A stretch of DNA of 64,000 nucleotides, from assembly GCA_021817945.1 (NCBI GenBank), contig JAKAFL010000012.1:1-64000 (forward strand). Reading direction: 5' to 3'. The stretch's first letter is position 1. The number at the start of each line of letters is the position of its first letter. This document shows, piece by piece, positions 20,201-31,049 of this stretch. Position numbers and translations under genes: made by a program. The stretch comes from a bacterium. GTDB lineage: Bacteria; Verrucomicrobiota; Verrucomicrobiia; Limisphaerales; UBA11358. Under the pieces are notes generated by a model that was given only the letters and a program-made list of their open reading frames with translations, ran no database searches and had not been told where the DNA came from.

Positions 20201-23200
20201 CTACCTGGGCGGCGTCACGGGTACTTACAATCAACGCGCCAATAACAACGCCGACGGCATTGCCGTGGATGGCACCGGTAATGTCTGGGTGGTGGGCAAC
20301 ACCGCCGCAGCGGATTTCCCGGTGACAACGAACGCCTATCAGCAAATGTATTACGGCAACCAAAGTGCGTTCATTGCCAAACTCGGCAGTTCCTCCGACG
20401 CTGACCTGGCTGTCTTCCTGTCCGAAAGAACCAACACCATACAGGTGAACCAAGCCTTCAGTTATACGGTTGTTGTCACAAACATGGGACCGGGCGACGC
20501 GTCCGCCGTCACGCTGGAGGATGTTTTGCCCTCATCGCTTGCCTTTCAGTCTGCATCCATGCCCCAAGGCTCTTACCAGGTGGCCGGCCAAACAGTGACC
20601 TTCAATTTGGGCGCGGTGTCCAATCAAACCTCAGCCACGGTGGTTCTCACCGCGGTTCCGGTGGCCGTCGGAACGGCTCAAAATGTGGTCAGTGTCACCG
20701 CAAATGAAAATGATCCGGTACTTTCCAATAACATTGCCTCCATCTCAACCACGGTTTTGCAAAATGCCGCACTGCATACCGATCTGGCCTTGGGCACCAT
20801 AATCTCGCCCAATCCGGGGATTCTGGGTTACAATTTGAGTTACTCGGTGAGTGTCACCAACCTTGGACCGGACTCTGCAAGTGGTGTGACCTTGACCGAT
20901 GCGATTCCTTCAACCGTGACGTTGATTTCCGCCGTTGTCAGTCAGGGGTCTTTGATGCAGTTGGGAAAAAATCTGACGGCGGCTTTTGGGAATCTTGCCT
21001 CCGGTGCAATCGCTTCTCTCACTATCACCGCTACTCCGCGATCACGCGGCATGATTACCAATTTTGCAGGTGTCACCGGCAATGAAAATGATCCGAACCC
21101 GGCCAATAATTTCGCCGCCTCCGCCACGCAAATCATTGCGGCAGATTTGCAGGTCATCCGCTCGGGTCCGGTGCCGGAGCAGTCAGACCAAAGTTTCACC
21201 ATGCTTGTCACTAATGTCGGTCCCGACACCGTCGCCAACACTGTGCTGACCATTGCGTCGCCTGACGGGACCAATACGGTCGTGGAATCGGCCGCTGCCA
21301 GCCAGGGTTCGGCGGTTATTTCCAATAATTTTGTCGTTGCATCGCTTGGCGCCATTCCTCCAGGGGGCGGCGCTGCGGTCCGCGTTTCCGCATCAGGCCC
21401 GGCAAACGTCACTGCCTATACCTTTGTTTCTCCAGTCAGCTCTTCCGGGGTGGTTTTGTTCACGCAAACCAACAGCACAGCGGCTGATCTGATGGTCATG
21501 GGTGGCTCTGTAAGTCCAAATCCTATCGTGGCAGGCCAGGTGGTCACCATTTCTGGTTTGGTCACCAATGCCGGGCCTGATGTGGCTAAAAATGTCTCCA
21601 TCTTTTTTGGATTGGATTCTGGCGCATTCAACTTGATTTCAATGAGCGGGTCTGGTTCCACGAATGACTTTTACAACGGATCAGTGCTTTACGCGCAGGA
21701 CGTGTTCCCGGAGATTAGTCCGGGAGGCACCGCTCAATTTACGGTGCAAGCCCAGCCATTCAATGCAGTGAATGAGTCCGTCATCTTCGCCGCAGACTCA
21801 GACCAGCCCGATCCCACGCCTTGGGACAACAGTATTTACAATTTTTACGAGTACACCAATTGGCTGCACATCACGGTGACGAATGGACCGGGGGTCTTGT
21901 CGTTTGCCCAGGCCGGCTTCACCGCTGCAGAAAACTCCGGCGGCGCATCCATACAAGTCAGCCGCAAAGGAGGCAGCGCTGGCACCGTGAGTGTCAATTA
22001 CGCCACGACCGGCGGAAGCGCCAAATCTGGGGTGAACTATACCCCTGTCAGCGGCACGCTCACCTTCGGGCCGGGCCAGAATGTCGCGAGTTTTTCCGTG
22101 CCGCTGCTGGATGATGGCGTGCTTTCGCCCAACATGTCTGTGAACTTGTTGTTGAGCGGCGTAACCGGCGGGTACATGGGCGTGCCTGGGGCTGCGACTC
22201 TGACAATTGATGAATCGGATTTTTCCACGAATCTCCCAGGCGGCCTGGACCTCATTAGTGCGGCAATCACCAACAGCCCGCTGATTTATGGCAATAATCC
22301 CGACCAGGGGGGGACACCTGGAGTTGTTGCGCTCACGCCGGATGGCCGCCATGTCTTGTTCAATTCCATTGCCAATAACCTTGTCAACGGCATCAATAAC
22401 TCCTACTACACCGGCTACCAGTACGTGCAGCAGCGCAACGTGTTTGTGCGTGACATGAACACCAATTTTGTGACCTTGGTAAATGTGACGACGACTGGCA
22501 GTTCCTGCAATTCGGGTGCCTACGGCGATTCCATCACGCCGGACGGTCGCTACGTGGTTTTTGAAAGCTCGGCCACCGACCTGACCGAAGGCAACCTTGG
22601 CGGCTTTAATCAAATCTTCCTACGCGATTTGGTTTCCGGGCAAACCAGGTTGATCAGTGTGGATTCCAGTGGCGCCGTCGGCGCAGCCGGTTATTCCTAT
22701 GGCGGGCAAATCTCGCAAGACGGCCGCTATGTGTTTTTCACCAGCTACGCCACGAATTTGGCTGGGCAAATTGAGACTGGCCACGGCGACGTTTTCATGC
22801 GTGACACATGGAGCAACCTCACCACACTGGTGAGCATCAGCACAAACGGCTTGACCGGCAACGGTTCGGGATCTTATTTGGATGCCATCACGCCGGATGG
22901 CCGCTTCGTGGTGTTTGACAGTTACTCCAGCGACCTGTCGCCTGTGCCAGCCACAAACGGCGTGGATAACCTCTTTTTGCGCGATACACTTTCCAATAGG
23001 ACCTGGTTGTTGACGGTGAATCCCTCCGGCACGCAATCAGCCAGCGATTATTCCTACTCGCCCGTCATCACCCCCGATGGTGGTTTTGTGGCTTTCATCA
23101 GCTATGCCACCAACCTGACATCAGATGTCATCACCAATGGAGCCCGGAATATTTTCCTGCGCAATGTGAATGCTGGCAGCACCATTCTGGTGAGCGTGGG

Positions 23201-25760
23201 AACAAATGGACTGGCCGGCGATAAAAATTCCTCCTCACCAACCATCAGTTCCAATGCGCAGTTTGTGGCTTTTGTGAGCGGGGCAGGGAATCTTTCTCCG
23301 CTTGCCTCCGGAATTGCCAACCAGCAGGTTTTCATACGTGACATGGTGAGCCAGACAAACAGGTTGGTGAGCGTGGATGTTGCCGGCACAAATGCCGCGA
23401 ATGGTTATGCCCATAATCCAAATTTGACGCCGGATGGCCGGTTCGTGGTTTTTGACAGCGTCGCAACCGACATTGTGACCAATTCTGATTTCGGCTACGA
23501 CAATGTCTTTGAGTTGGATTTGTTTTCCAACGCCATGATCATGGTCAGCACAAATTCCAGTGGCAAAGCCAGCTTGGGCGCAAACCAGCAGACGGTCACT
23601 CCGGATGGAAAGGACGTGGTCTTTGTAAGCTCCGATTACAGTTTGGCGCCCGGCGCGCCCTACAATACCGGAGAAATTTACCGGGCGAATCCTTTTGCGG
23701 GCGGCATTGGCGGCATGATGCCGGTGAGCGCCGTATTCTCGCGCACGGCCAACAACAATTCGCCAGCCACTGCCTACTCAATGAGCGCCAATGGGCGCTG
23801 GGTTGTCTTCGATAGCTATGCGCTTAACCTTGTGCAGAACCAGACCAATGGCAATGGAAGCATCTTCCTGGCCGATACCCTCAGCAACACCCTGACCCTT
23901 CTGAACCTGAGCACAAACGGCGGATTACCCATGTATTATTCCGCTTACGGGCCCCAGATCAGCGCAAATGGCAACGTGGTGGCTTTCAACAGCTCTGCTT
24001 CCGATCTGGTTACCAACCCGGTCAACGATGCCTACAACAACAACGTGTTCGCCTGCAACCTGACCAACCACACCATGAATCTTGTCAGTGTCAACCTTGC
24101 TGGCGGGAGCGACAACGGTAGTTCTTCTTTGGTCGGTCTTTCTCCTGACGGACGTTACATTTTGTTCACCAGCTATGCCACGAATTTGACGGTGGCGGCT
24201 CTCACCAATAGTTATTGGCAGCATTTGTACGTTCGTGACCTGCTGCAAGGCACGACCACGATGGTGGATGTCACCACCAATGGCTTTCCGGGTGACAGCG
24301 ATGCCGGCACCGGGTCCATCACTCCGGACGGACGCTTTGTGGCTTTCACCAGCGCCTCGGATTGGCTCGTTACCGGCGTGTCCAATGTGACCGGCAGTTT
24401 CCAGGATTATCAAATGTTCCGGCATGATATGTGGTCCGGCAGCAACGTGCTCGTCAGCGCCACCCCGTCCGGCGGCCCAACAACCAACGAGTTCGGCATT
24501 TATTACGCGCAACCCCTCATCAGTTCGGATGGCCGTTATGTCGCATTTGAATCATCATCCTCCGATTTGATCTACGGCAGCACCAATTTGTTCAGCCAGG
24601 TTTATGAACGGGACATTCTTTCAGGTGAAACCCATCTGGTCAGTGTCAATCTCGCCGGCACAAGCGGCGGAAATAATTACGCCAGCGGCACGCCAGCCAT
24701 GACCCCGGACGGGCGTTTCATCGTGTTTGCCAGTTACGCCAGCGATTTGACCGCCAATACAGGCGAGAATGGGATTGAAAATGTGTTCGTGCGCGACATG
24801 GTGAATAACACGACCACCCTCGTCAGTATCAACGACCTCGGGGTTGGCGGTGCCAATGCGGCGTCCGACTCCTTTGCCATCAGCAGTGATGGCCGCTACG
24901 TCGCGTTCCGAAGCTTTGCCACCGATTTGGTGCCTGGCGCATTTGCCTCCGGCGTTGGGAATATTTACCGGCGGGACTTGTCGAATGACGTGACGCTCCT
25001 GATCAGCGGCAACCTCGCCGGCACCGGCTCAGGTTCGGCAACTTCCGAGAGCCCCGCCATGAGTGTTGATGGCTCGCTAATCGCGTTTGATAGCTCTGCC
25101 TACGATCTCACTCCCCAGGATTTTAACCAGGCCAACGACCTGTTCGTATATGGCTTCAAACCCGTTGCCAATACCGCTGATTTGGCTCTTGGCGCCGCCG
25201 CGCCTGTTTCCGCCAGCGTTGGTAATTCATTCAACCTGGTTTTGAGCGTGACAAATCTCGGCCCAACCAATGCCACCGGTGTGGTGGTGCTGGATAAACT
25301 GCCTCCCGGAGTGGTTTTTGTTTCGGCGCATTCTAGTCAGGGGACGCCGGTTTTCGCTGGAGGCCAGGTCGCATGGTCTCCGGGCGGCTTGGCTGCAGGC
25401 GGTGAAGCCACAGCCACCCTCACTCTGACCCCCACCCTGGCGGGAATCATTTACAACGACGCGACCGTGTCTGGCAATCAACCCGACTTGAATCCTTACA
25501 ATAACGGCGTGCAAACCTCGGTCTCGGTCAGTGCGGGTGGCCCTCCTTCTCTGGCCATCGCCGGTTTGTCCGGTAACAGGTTCCAAATCTCCTGGCCATC
25601 GTCGGCGAATTTGGAATTGCAGACCACCACCAATCTGGCCCCGCCCATCATCTGGCTGCCAGTCACTAATGGAATTGCCACGGGCGGCGGGGTCAGCTCC
25701 GCAGTTTACACCAATCTTCCGCACGGTGGAAATCGCTTCTACCGTCTGCACGCCCCGTGA
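17211..25760 (+). CDS. Giant secreted multidomain protein: DUF7948/SBBP propeller, BNR-like repeats, DUF11 repeats, Calx-beta, PD40/TolB-like propeller repeats
   Basis: [11 protein letters not shown] ... [19 protein letters not shown] ... [10 protein letters not shown] repeats; [10 protein letters not shown] (BNR); [43 protein letters not shown] (DUF11); [23 protein letters not shown] (Calx-beta); many [16 protein letters not shown] repeats. Confidence 0.9.
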   Translation: MIGKFTCIQGVFLSIALSLIKLHASEMPSLARAALPLAFELNRGQAGPAAEFLARGEGYSLCLSAGGGAMLHLSSKNHDSRHDAELGLSLESARVDSVGMGEKELEGRVSYLVGADPAKWRQGMPTFGRVEFKSVYPGVDLTYYGNQGRLEYDFRLAPGVKPGQITLKFDGPEGVALADNGDLNIQLAGGLVRWQHPVAWQEIDGQKVRVPCQYVLEERFGGNNGHEIVRFSLGNYNCSEPLVIDPVLLYSTYLGGSSSGGDSANAVTTDAAGNVYFTGTDSSGTFAFPAVRGFLDAGGNAAFVTKLDSTGTNALFTTFIGGSGNDSGQAIALDSTGHIFLAGNASPGFPITNGFQTASANGFLAELDTSGTNILYSTYIGDSVNSLGVDGSGHAIVAGVTSLASFPVTPGVLRTNAPNGGSPCGFVVKVNPTLSGTNSLVYSTLFGGSGYDGIQALAVDASGNAYFTGTATSTNFPVTPGAFQTNRLGYSDAYVAELNPTGTALVFSTLLGGSGNDGYNTAGIALDADGNVYVTGQTDSKDFPTTPGAAQPTFGGGGPYSNSGDAFVAKFNPTGSTLLWSTYLGGSLDDNATGITVDSNRNVYVTGDTSSLNFPTRQAAQTPNLFDAYKFAAGATNWTGLAVGPQTINVFAVDPVNSSNVYAGATRGGSEPVFYKSADGGLTWTGSDTGMPANFSVYNGFSYDTIQASVKSLTVDPSNPNVLYAGFSSGAGILKSTNSGGSWFAVTNGLPQLFFAGGGGAGGRVIGALAVDPHDSQVVFAALGAMNNSAGGIFRSADGGQTWSNVLAGATGSVGFVAVDIDSSDSSKIYAASSSQVGFFKSTDGGNTWTNLNTGLPSSDSVQTIAINPANSDNIYVGTFASGIYESLNGGTNWLVTGQNFYGVPSLAFNPSDPNTLYGLEVYGGYDYQGVIVSTNAGTNWTSMDTGIPSQNNQYRISSLTADPLQAGTLFAASSEYLQEGFVAKLDASGSLLNYATYLGGVTGTYNQRANNNADGIAVDGTGNVWVVGNTAAADFPVTTNAYQQMYYGNQSAFIAKLGSSSDADLAVFLSERTNTIQVNQAFSYTVVVTNMGPGDASAVTLEDVLPSSLAFQSASMPQGSYQVAGQTVTFNLGAVSNQTSATVVLTAVPVAVGTAQNVVSVTANENDPVLSNNIASISTTVLQNAALHTDLALGTIISPNPGILGYNLSYSVSVTNLGPDSASGVTLTDAIPSTVTLISAVVSQGSLMQLGKNLTAAFGNLASGAIASLTITATPRSRGMITNFAGVTGNENDPNPANNFAASATQIIAADLQVIRSGPVPEQSDQSFTMLVTNVGPDTVANTVLTIASPDGTNTVVESAAASQGSAVISNNFVVASLGAIPPGGGAAVRVSASGPANVTAYTFVSPVSSSGVVLFTQTNSTAADLMVMGGSVSPNPIVAGQVVTISGLVTNAGPDVAKNVSIFFGLDSGAFNLISMSGSGSTNDFYNGSVLYAQDVFPEISPGGTAQFTVQAQPFNAVNESVIFAADSDQPDPTPWDNSIYNFYEYTNWLHITVTNGPGVLSFAQAGFTAAENSGGASIQVSRKGGSAGTVSVNYATTGGSAKSGVNYTPVSGTLTFGPGQNVASFSVPLLDDGVLSPNMSVNLLLSGVTGGYMGVPGAATLTIDESDFSTNLPGGLDLISAAITNSPLIYGNNPDQGGTPGVVALTPDGRHVLFNSIANNLVNGINNSYYTGYQYVQQRNVFVRDMNTNFVTLVNVTTTGSSCNSGAYGDSITPDGRYVVFESSATDLTEGNLGGFNQIFLRDLVSGQTRLISVDSSGAVGAAGYSYGGQISQDGRYVFFTSYATNLAGQIETGHGDVFMRDTWSNLTTLVSISTNGLTGNGSGSYLDAITPDGRFVVFDSYSSDLSPVPATNGVDNLFLRDTLSNRTWLLTVNPSGTQSASDYSYSPVITPDGGFVAFISYATNLTSDVITNGARNIFLRNVNAGSTILVSVGTNGLAGDKNSSSPTISSNAQFVAFVSGAGNLSPLASGIANQQVFIRDMVSQTNRLVSVDVAGTNAANGYAHNPNLTPDGRFVVFDSVATDIVTNSDFGYDNVFELDLFSNAMIMVSTNSSGKASLGANQQTVTPDGKDVVFVSSDYSLAPGAPYNTGEIYRANPFAGGIGGMMPVSAVFSRTANNNSPATAYSMSANGRWVVFDSYALNLVQNQTNGNGSIFLADTLSNTLTLLNLSTNGGLPMYYSAYGPQISANGNVVAFNSSASDLVTNPVNDAYNNNVFACNLTNHTMNLVSVNLAGGSDNGSSSLVGLSPDGRYILFTSYATNLTVAALTNSYWQHLYVRDLLQGTTTMVDVTTNGFPGDSDAGTGSITPDGRFVAFTSASDWLVTGVSNVTGSFQDYQMFRHDMWSGSNVLVSATPSGGPTTNEFGIYYAQPLISSDGRYVAFESSSSDLIYGSTNLFSQVYERDILSGETHLVSVNLAGTSGGNNYASGTPAMTPDGRFIVFASYASDLTANTGENGIENVFVRDMVNNTTTLVSINDLGVGGANAASDSFAISSDGRYVAFRSFATDLVPGAFASGVGNIYRRDLSNDVTLLISGNLAGTGSGSATSESPAMSVDGSLIAFDSSAYDLTPQDFNQANDLFVYGFKPVANTADLALGAAAPVSASVGNSFNLVLSVTNLGPTNATGVVVLDKLPPGVVFVSAHSSQGTPVFAGGQVAWSPGGLAAGGEATATLTLTPTLAGIIYNDATVSGNQPDLNPYNNGVQTSVSVSAGGPPSLAIAGLSGNRFQISWPSSANLELQTTTNLAPPIIWLPVTNGIATGGGVSSAVYTNLPHGGNRFYRLHAP

Positions 25761-25878
25761 CCAGCCACTCGCTCTGCTTTCGTCGCCCAGATTCAGGTTT
25801 GGCGCAGCGGAGGGATGCGCAAGGGGCAAACGACAAATTGGCATTGCTGTCCCTGGTAAATTGAGGCATAAGCCTGCC

Positions 25879-27405
25879 ATGCTTTCAAAGGTTTGCTCGG
25901 CTGCGCTCAATGGCATTGATGCCTATGCCGTTGAGGTGGAGGTGAATTGCGGTTATGGCGAGACTTTCGTGGCCCTCGTGGGCCTGCCCGATGCCGCTGT
26001 CAAGGAATCCAAGGACCGCGTTTCCACCGCCCTCTCCAACTCCGGCTACACCTTTCCCATGGGCAAAACCACCATCAACCTGGCTCCTGCAGACATGAAA
26101 AAAGAGGGGCCAAGCTTCGACCTGCCCATCGCCCTGGGCTTGCTGGCCGCCAGCGAACAAATGGTCACTGACCAACTCGACCAGTTTGTGATCGTGGGGG
26201 AATTGGCCCTCACCGGCAGCGTGCGCCCGGTCAAGGGTGTCCTTTCCATTGCACTCAGGGCCAGGGCCGATGGCCGCGCCGGTGTGCTTGTGCCGGTGGA
26301 AAATGCCGCCGAAGCCGCCGTGGTCCGCGGACTCAATGTCATCCCCGTCCAAAATTTGCGCGAGGCGGCATCCTTCCTGGAAGGCGAGGCCCGCATCACC
26401 CCCGCCAAAGTGGATCTTCAGGCGCTGTTCGCCCCTGTCCCCGCTGAAGACCATGATTTCAGCGAGGTCAAGGGCCAGGAAAACGTGAAGCGTGCCCTGG
26501 AGATTGCCGCCGCAGGCGGCCACAATGCCCTGCTCATTGGTCCCCCGGGTACCGGTAAATCCATGCTCGCCCGCCGCCTGGCCACCATTTTGCCCCCGCT
26601 CACCCTGGACGAAGCCCTGGAAACCACCAAGGTCCACAGTATCGTGGGACTCCTGCAACCCGGCCAGGCCCTTGTCACCCAGCGACCTTTTCGTTCGCCC
26701 CACCACACCGCCAGCGATGCCGGCCTCCTCGGCGGCAATGTCAACCCCACCCCGGGCGAAATTTCCCTGGCCCACAACGGTGTCCTTTTCCTCGATGAAT
26801 TGCCCGAATTCAAACGCAGCGTGCTCGAAACCATGCGCCAGCCCCTGGAAGAAGGCCGCGTCACCATCTCCCGCGCCGCTGGCACCATGACTTTCCCCTC
26901 CCAGTTCATGCTCCTCGCCGCCATGAACCCCACGCCCGATGGCAAAATGCCCGCAGAGTCGCGCAGTTCACCCCGGGAAATTCAAAATTACCTGGGGCGC
27001 ATCTCCGGTCCGCTCCTCGACCGCATAGACCTCCACATCGAAGTGCCCGCCGTCAAATTCCGTGAAATGGCCGCCGCGCCCCCGGGCGAAACCTCAGCAC
27101 AAATCCGCGAGCGCGTCATCGCCGCCCGGTCCCTCCAGCACGCCCGGTTCGCCGCCAAACCCAAAATCACCTGCAACGCCCGCATGGGATCCCGCGAACT
27201 CAAGGCTCACTGCGCCATGGATGATGCCACCGCCTCACTGCTCAAGCACGCCATGACCGAGTACAATTTGAGCGCCCGCGCCTACGATCGCATCCTGAAA
27301 GTCGCCCGCACCATTGCCGACCTCGCCGGCGTCGAGAACATCAACCCCGACCACATCAGCGAAGCCATCCAATACCGCTCCCTCGACCGCCAGTTGTGGG
27401 GGTGA
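25879..27405 (+). CDS. comM: YifB/ComM family Mg-chelatase-like AAA+ ATPase
   Basis: [22 protein letters not shown]...[14 protein letters not shown]; Walker [27 protein letters not shown]. Confidence 0.92.
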   Translation: MLSKVCSAALNGIDAYAVEVEVNCGYGETFVALVGLPDAAVKESKDRVSTALSNSGYTFPMGKTTINLAPADMKKEGPSFDLPIALGLLAASEQMVTDQLDQFVIVGELALTGSVRPVKGVLSIALRARADGRAGVLVPVENAAEAAVVRGLNVIPVQNLREAASFLEGEARITPAKVDLQALFAPVPAEDHDFSEVKGQENVKRALEIAAAGGHNALLIGPPGTGKSMLARRLATILPPLTLDEALETTKVHSIVGLLQPGQALVTQRPFRSPHHTASDAGLLGGNVNPTPGEISLAHNGVLFLDELPEFKRSVLETMRQPLEEGRVTISRAAGTMTFPSQFMLLAAMNPTPDGKMPAESRSSPREIQNYLGRISGPLLDRIDLHIEVPAVKFREMAAAPPGETSAQIRERVIAARSLQHARFAAKPKITCNARMGSRELKAHCAMDDATASLLKHAMTEYNLSARAYDRILKVARTIADLAGVENINPDHISEAIQYRSLDRQLWG

Positions 27406-27501
27406 TGCGGAATAAAACAATCTGCTTTCCCTTGATGCTGTCTCCCGATACTTCTTGGAAAACCGTTGGCGTCCTCTTAATCTCGTGGGACAGTAGTTTA
27501 G

Positions 27502-28641
27502 ATGAAAAAACCGGCCTTCATAGACCTATTTTGCGGCTGCGGAGGATTCAGCCTTGGCATGGAGCGCGCCGGCTTCCGTTGCTTGGCGGCGGTTGATTTC
27601 AACCCCGAAGCCGTCACCGTTTTCAGAAAAAACTTCCCTGAAATTTGCCAGGCCCTCGAAAAGGATTTAATTCAATTCACGCCTGACAAAATGGCGGAGC
27701 TCATCGGCGACGAAACGGTGGATGTCATTGTCGGCGGTCCGCCGTGTCAGGGATATTCAACCGTGCGGCAGCGAGATGGCGCGAACAGCGGGCCGCGCAT
27801 GGTTGAAGACAAGCGCCGGCATCTTTACCAGGAATTTTTGCGTTACGTCGGTTATTTCCAGCCGAAATTGTTCGTGATGGAAAATGTTTTGGGCATCAAA
27901 TCGGCGGCGGGTGGAAAATACTTCACGCGCGTCCAGAAGGAGGCGCGGGCATTGGGATATCGTGTCCATCCGCAGGTTGAAAAGGCATTTGACTTGGGCG
28001 TGCCGCAGAAACGCCAGCGCCAACTCATCATCGGCACACGCCTTGACTTGCCGGATTACTTTCCAGGGGACTTGAAACCCGCACCCCGCGCCGTGGAATG
28101 GCCGACGCTCGGCGAAGCCATTGGCGACCTTCCCACCGTCTGGGCCGGTGGCGGCGAAGAAGAGGCTGATTACGACATGGAGAAACGCAAAAGCCACGTT
28201 GCCAAATACAGCCGGGGTTATCTCTATGGAACGCTCGAAGTGCAGCTTGCACAAAAACTGACGGCGCACCGTGCCCGTCCCCACAGCGAACGCGACTTGC
28301 GCGATTTTGCCAAATTGCGCGAGGGCGAGCATTGTGCGGCGGCAATCAAGCGCGGCGAGGAATTCGAGTTTCCCTACGACCGCGAATCTTTCAAAGACCG
28401 TTACACCCGGCAGCATCGCAACGAACCCTGCTCAACCATCGTGGCTCATTTGAGCAAAGACGGTCTGATGTTTATTCATCCGACGCAAAACCGCTCGCTT
28501 ACGCCGCGCGAGGCGGCTCGTGTGCAGAGTTTTCCCGATTGGTTTCAATTTCCGGTGGCTCGCACACATCGGTTCCGCGTCATCGGGAATGCCGTTCCTC
28601 CGCTTGTTCTTGAAGCCATCAGAAATCTCGCGTTCAACTGA
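27502..28641 (+). CDS. DNA (cytosine-5-)-methyltransferase
   Basis: Motifs FIDLFCGCGGFSLGM (I), GGPPCQGYS (IV), FVMENV (VI), QKRQRQLIIGTR (VIII), REAARVQSFPDWF (IX), IGNAVPP (X). Confidence 0.95.
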   Translation: MKKPAFIDLFCGCGGFSLGMERAGFRCLAAVDFNPEAVTVFRKNFPEICQALEKDLIQFTPDKMAELIGDETVDVIVGGPPCQGYSTVRQRDGANSGPRMVEDKRRHLYQEFLRYVGYFQPKLFVMENVLGIKSAAGGKYFTRVQKEARALGYRVHPQVEKAFDLGVPQKRQRQLIIGTRLDLPDYFPGDLKPAPRAVEWPTLGEAIGDLPTVWAGGGEEEADYDMEKRKSHVAKYSRGYLYGTLEVQLAQKLTAHRARPHSERDLRDFAKLREGEHCAAAIKRGEEFEFPYDRESFKDRYTRQHRNEPCSTIVAHLSKDGLMFIHPTQNRSLTPREAARVQSFPDWFQFPVARTHRFRVIGNAVPPLVLEAIRNLAFN

Positions 28642-28650
28642 AATAAATCC

Positions 28651-28908
28651 ATGTGGACAATCACAAATGATTTAGTTGATGGCGGCAAAAAAGTTGGCGC
28701 GTCGAGTTGCACCTTCGATGCAACACAAGCTGTCTCGCTGAAGCACCGATTCCGTTTGCTGGACGATGATGGTAATATTTATTACGAGGGGATTTCCGAC
28801 GTTCACGATTCGCAAAAAGCCTTTTCCCCGCTTGATGATTTTGGACGGGGTTACGCCGGTTGCACGCAAATCGAATACTTCACCAATGGTGCTTGGCGTT
28901 CGCTGTAA
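28651..28908 (+). CDS. 85-aa protein of unknown function
   Basis: ATG 10 nt after the MTase stop; coherent sequence HRFRLLDDDGNIYYEGISDVHDSQKAFSPLDDFGRGYAGCTQIEYFTNGAWRSL. Confidence 0.6.
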   Translation: MWTITNDLVDGGKKVGASSCTFDATQAVSLKHRFRLLDDDGNIYYEGISDVHDSQKAFSPLDDFGRGYAGCTQIEYFTNGAWRSL

Positions 28909-28911
28909 AAT

Positions 28912-29760
28912 TTAGCGCGGCAGCGCCGAAAATTGCATTGGGTCGAGGGTGCAGGTATTGCGAAGTGAGCCGGGCAGAATAAAAAGTTGTGGCTGCTGGG
29001 AAAATTTGTAAAGCCGGTAAAGTTGATATTCATTTTGCCGCTCTTCAGAAATCTGAACTTCATTTTTTGATGCAAAAAACGGAGTCATCGCGCCGAAGCG
29101 CGTGGTCTTAACTTCAATCAGCCGGACGCGACCATCTATCTCGAACGATGAAATATCAAAGCCAAGATGGTCGCCGGTTGTGTCAGAGACGTGTTGGATT
29201 CGGTTGGCTAAATCTTTCTTCCCAGCTTGCCAAAGTCGCTTGTATTCAAATTCCAAAACCAATCTTTCTCCAGCCAATCCTAAAGTTTGATTTCGTGCTT
29301 CAAGCTCTAGATAATTTCTCCGCACCGGCTTGCGAATTCGCTGAGCTTCGTCGTGAAGTTTTGTTTTTTTCGTTTCACTGCGCGGCGGCGCGACCAAAAT
29401 CGCCAACACATCGCTGACTTCCGGCGGGTGCTGGACGGTCTGCCCAACCGCAGTTGCCGCCGCTTGATGCAAACTACCAGCACCGAGAAGCCGTTCCTCA
29501 ACCACGTCGTAAAGAAGTCCCTGATAATTCAAGCGCGGCTTGTAGCCGTCAATGTAGGGATAGCCCAGGTCAGTCAGAACCGCGCTGATATTTTGATGCT
29601 TTAATTCAATCGCTGCTCTCGTTCGGCTTTTAAGAAAAATTTGCAGATTGCGATTGTGTTCTGCTTTGTTAAACGATTCGCCACGAAGTTCCATAGCCAG
29701 CATCCCGAAATAATCCAAGACGGTGGCTTCAACTTCTTCGCGTGACCAATAGTCTGACAT
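28912..29760 (-). CDS. DUF3883-like protein with a PD-(D/E)XK-like nuclease signature
   Basis: Start at MSDYWSREEVEATV. C-terminal DHLGFDISSFEIDGRVRLIEVKTTRFG...FFASKNEVQISEERQNEYQLYRLYKF (D...ExK pattern). Confidence 0.75.
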   Translation of the reverse strand: MSDYWSREEVEATVLDYFGMLAMELRGESFNKAEHNRNLQIFLKSRTRAAIELKHQNISAVLTDLGYPYIDGYKPRLNYQGLLYDVVEERLLGAGSLHQAAATAVGQTVQHPPEVSDVLAILVAPPRSETKKTKLHDEAQRIRKPVRRNYLELEARNQTLGLAGERLVLEFEYKRLWQAGKKDLANRIQHVSDTTGDHLGFDISSFEIDGRVRLIEVKTTRFGAMTPFFASKNEVQISEERQNEYQLYRLYKFSQQPQLFILPGSLRNTCTLDPMQFSALPR

Positions 29761-29914
29761 ATTTGATTTGTGCGACCCGCATCCAGGTTGTGCGAAAAAT
29801 TTGGACTCTGCACTAAAAAACTCGCTGAACGGCTTCCGTGCCAACGCGTCGCCGATGGCCGCGTTGCAAGGGACTTGAGCCGTTTGCCGCCTCAATCGGC
29901 GGCAGCACCCACTT

Positions 29915-30187
29915 TGGCGTGCCTTAAAAGAAGTGCGTTTCGCCGACGTGTTCACGGTACTCGCGCAATATTCGGATCGCGGTTATACCGTTCGCGTAAT
30001 CGGGTTTTTCAGGGTAGGCAAAAAATTTCCAAGCCTTGTTGAAGCCGATATGCTGCCGGGCGTTGGCGACGCCAACTATGCCTTGAGCGTGGCCGCGTAC
30101 GAGCTGTTCAGAATTCAGCCCAAAGAGGTTGAAACCACTGTCGCCGCCAGCTCGAAGCCCAATTTCAAAAGGAAAAACCGTTCCTGA
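29915..30187 (+). pseudogene. C-terminal remnant of a DUF4420 (PD-(D/E)XK motif) protein
   Basis: ALKEVRFADVFTVLAQYSDRGYTVRVIGFFRVGKKFPSLVEADMLPGVGDANYALSVAAYELFRI resembles the C-terminus recalled for DUF4420 proteins. No upstream body; the adjacent DNA is the divergent DUF3883 gene. Confidence 0.5.
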
Positions 30188-30188
30188 A

Positions 30189-30428
30189 TTGGATCAATTC
30201 GCCCAAGGCCTTCACCAAGAAGTGCAGGTGAAATGCGCAGACGACGCTTCGCTGCAAATGCGGGAGGACGCCTTTACCGAATGCGTCTTGGAACGGCTCG
30301 CCGAGCATAACGAGGCCGACAACGCAGAAATGATTTGTCCCAGCCTTCGTTGGGAATCGCGTGGACGCTTCCCCGCCGCGAAGATTAACGCATGGGCGTT
30401 GTCTGGTGACGGCGCGGTCAACCTGTAT
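30189..30428 (+). pseudogene. N-terminal remnant of an AIPR-family protein
   Basis: LDQFAQGLHQEVQVKCADDASLQMREDAFTECVLERLAEHNEADNAEMICPSLRWESRGRFPAAKINAWALSGDGAVNLY, then homology-like sequence stops. Confidence 0.6.
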
Positions 30429-30715
30429 TCGGAAAACCAGATTTCATTTTCCGCTCGGCAAGACTGGCGGTTTTTGTTGACGGCTGTTTCTGGCATGGTT
30501 GTCCCAAGCATTGCAAAATCCCAGTCGGCAATCGTGCATTCTGGAAGACGAAATTCGCTGCGAACAAGACCCGCGACCGCCGCGTTAACCGCGAGTTGCG
30601 AAAGCTCGGCTGGCGAGTCATTCGGATTTGGGAACACGACCTCGCCAAGCGCTGCGGGGCATGTGTTCGGAAGATTCAAGGCGCTACAAACTTATCGCCT
30701 TCGGGGTCCAGATAA
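30422..30715 (+). pseudogene. vsr: C-terminal remnant of a Vsr (very short patch repair) endonuclease
   Basis: In a different frame from the AIPR piece: PVFGKPDFIFRSARLAVFVDGCFWHGCPKHCKIPVGNRAFWKTKFAANKTRDRRVNRELRKLGWRVIRIWEHDLAKRCGACVRKIQ, stop TAA 30713. The Vsr N-terminus is missing. Confidence 0.8.
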
Positions 30716-30895
30716 CCGGCGGCGGCGAAACGTTTCACAATTTGCCGGAACCTGGGATCGGTGCTGTTCATAAAATTCTGAAAAGCGAACCGGTCGTCCT
30801 GTTTGGTCGTCACCACGGCCTTGGGGTTAAAATCATACAGTGCCGCCGGGAATTGAAAGAATCCGCAAACCGTCTTGCACTTCTGCGCGTACGCG

Positions 30896-31024
30896 ACCAA
30901 GCGTTACCTGCACCTGACAATTGCCGACTTGAAAGAGGCCCGTCGCCAGTTCCATCCGCGTGAACGGGACGAACAAGGCGAAGCGCTGACTAATCATGAA
31001 AAACCATCGCACTTGCCAAAATGA
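30896..31024 (+). pseudogene. Possible C-terminal tail of a tyrosine recombinase/integrase
   Basis: TKRYLHLTIADLKEARRQFHPRERDEQGEALTNHEKPSHLPK* resembles the (T)xRYxHxxxxxLxxxxxxxHPR tail of XerC/D-like integrases. Confidence 0.4.
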
Positions 31025-31049
31025 GCCAACTGGCCGATATTTTTGGTGC

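Noticed and set aside
21798-22613. 271-aa minus-strand ORF
   Set aside because: Antisense within the giant SBBP/PD40 gene; no domain.
25531-25878. N-terminal extension of the comM ORF in the ORF track
   Set aside because: Overlaps the 3' end of the giant gene out of frame; ComM homology starts at [22 protein letters not shown].
30129-30773. 214-aa ORF taken as one gene
   Set aside because: Only the first ~80 codons after 30189 look AIPR-like; the rest is the wrong frame of a Vsr gene, so it is a chimeric pseudogene.
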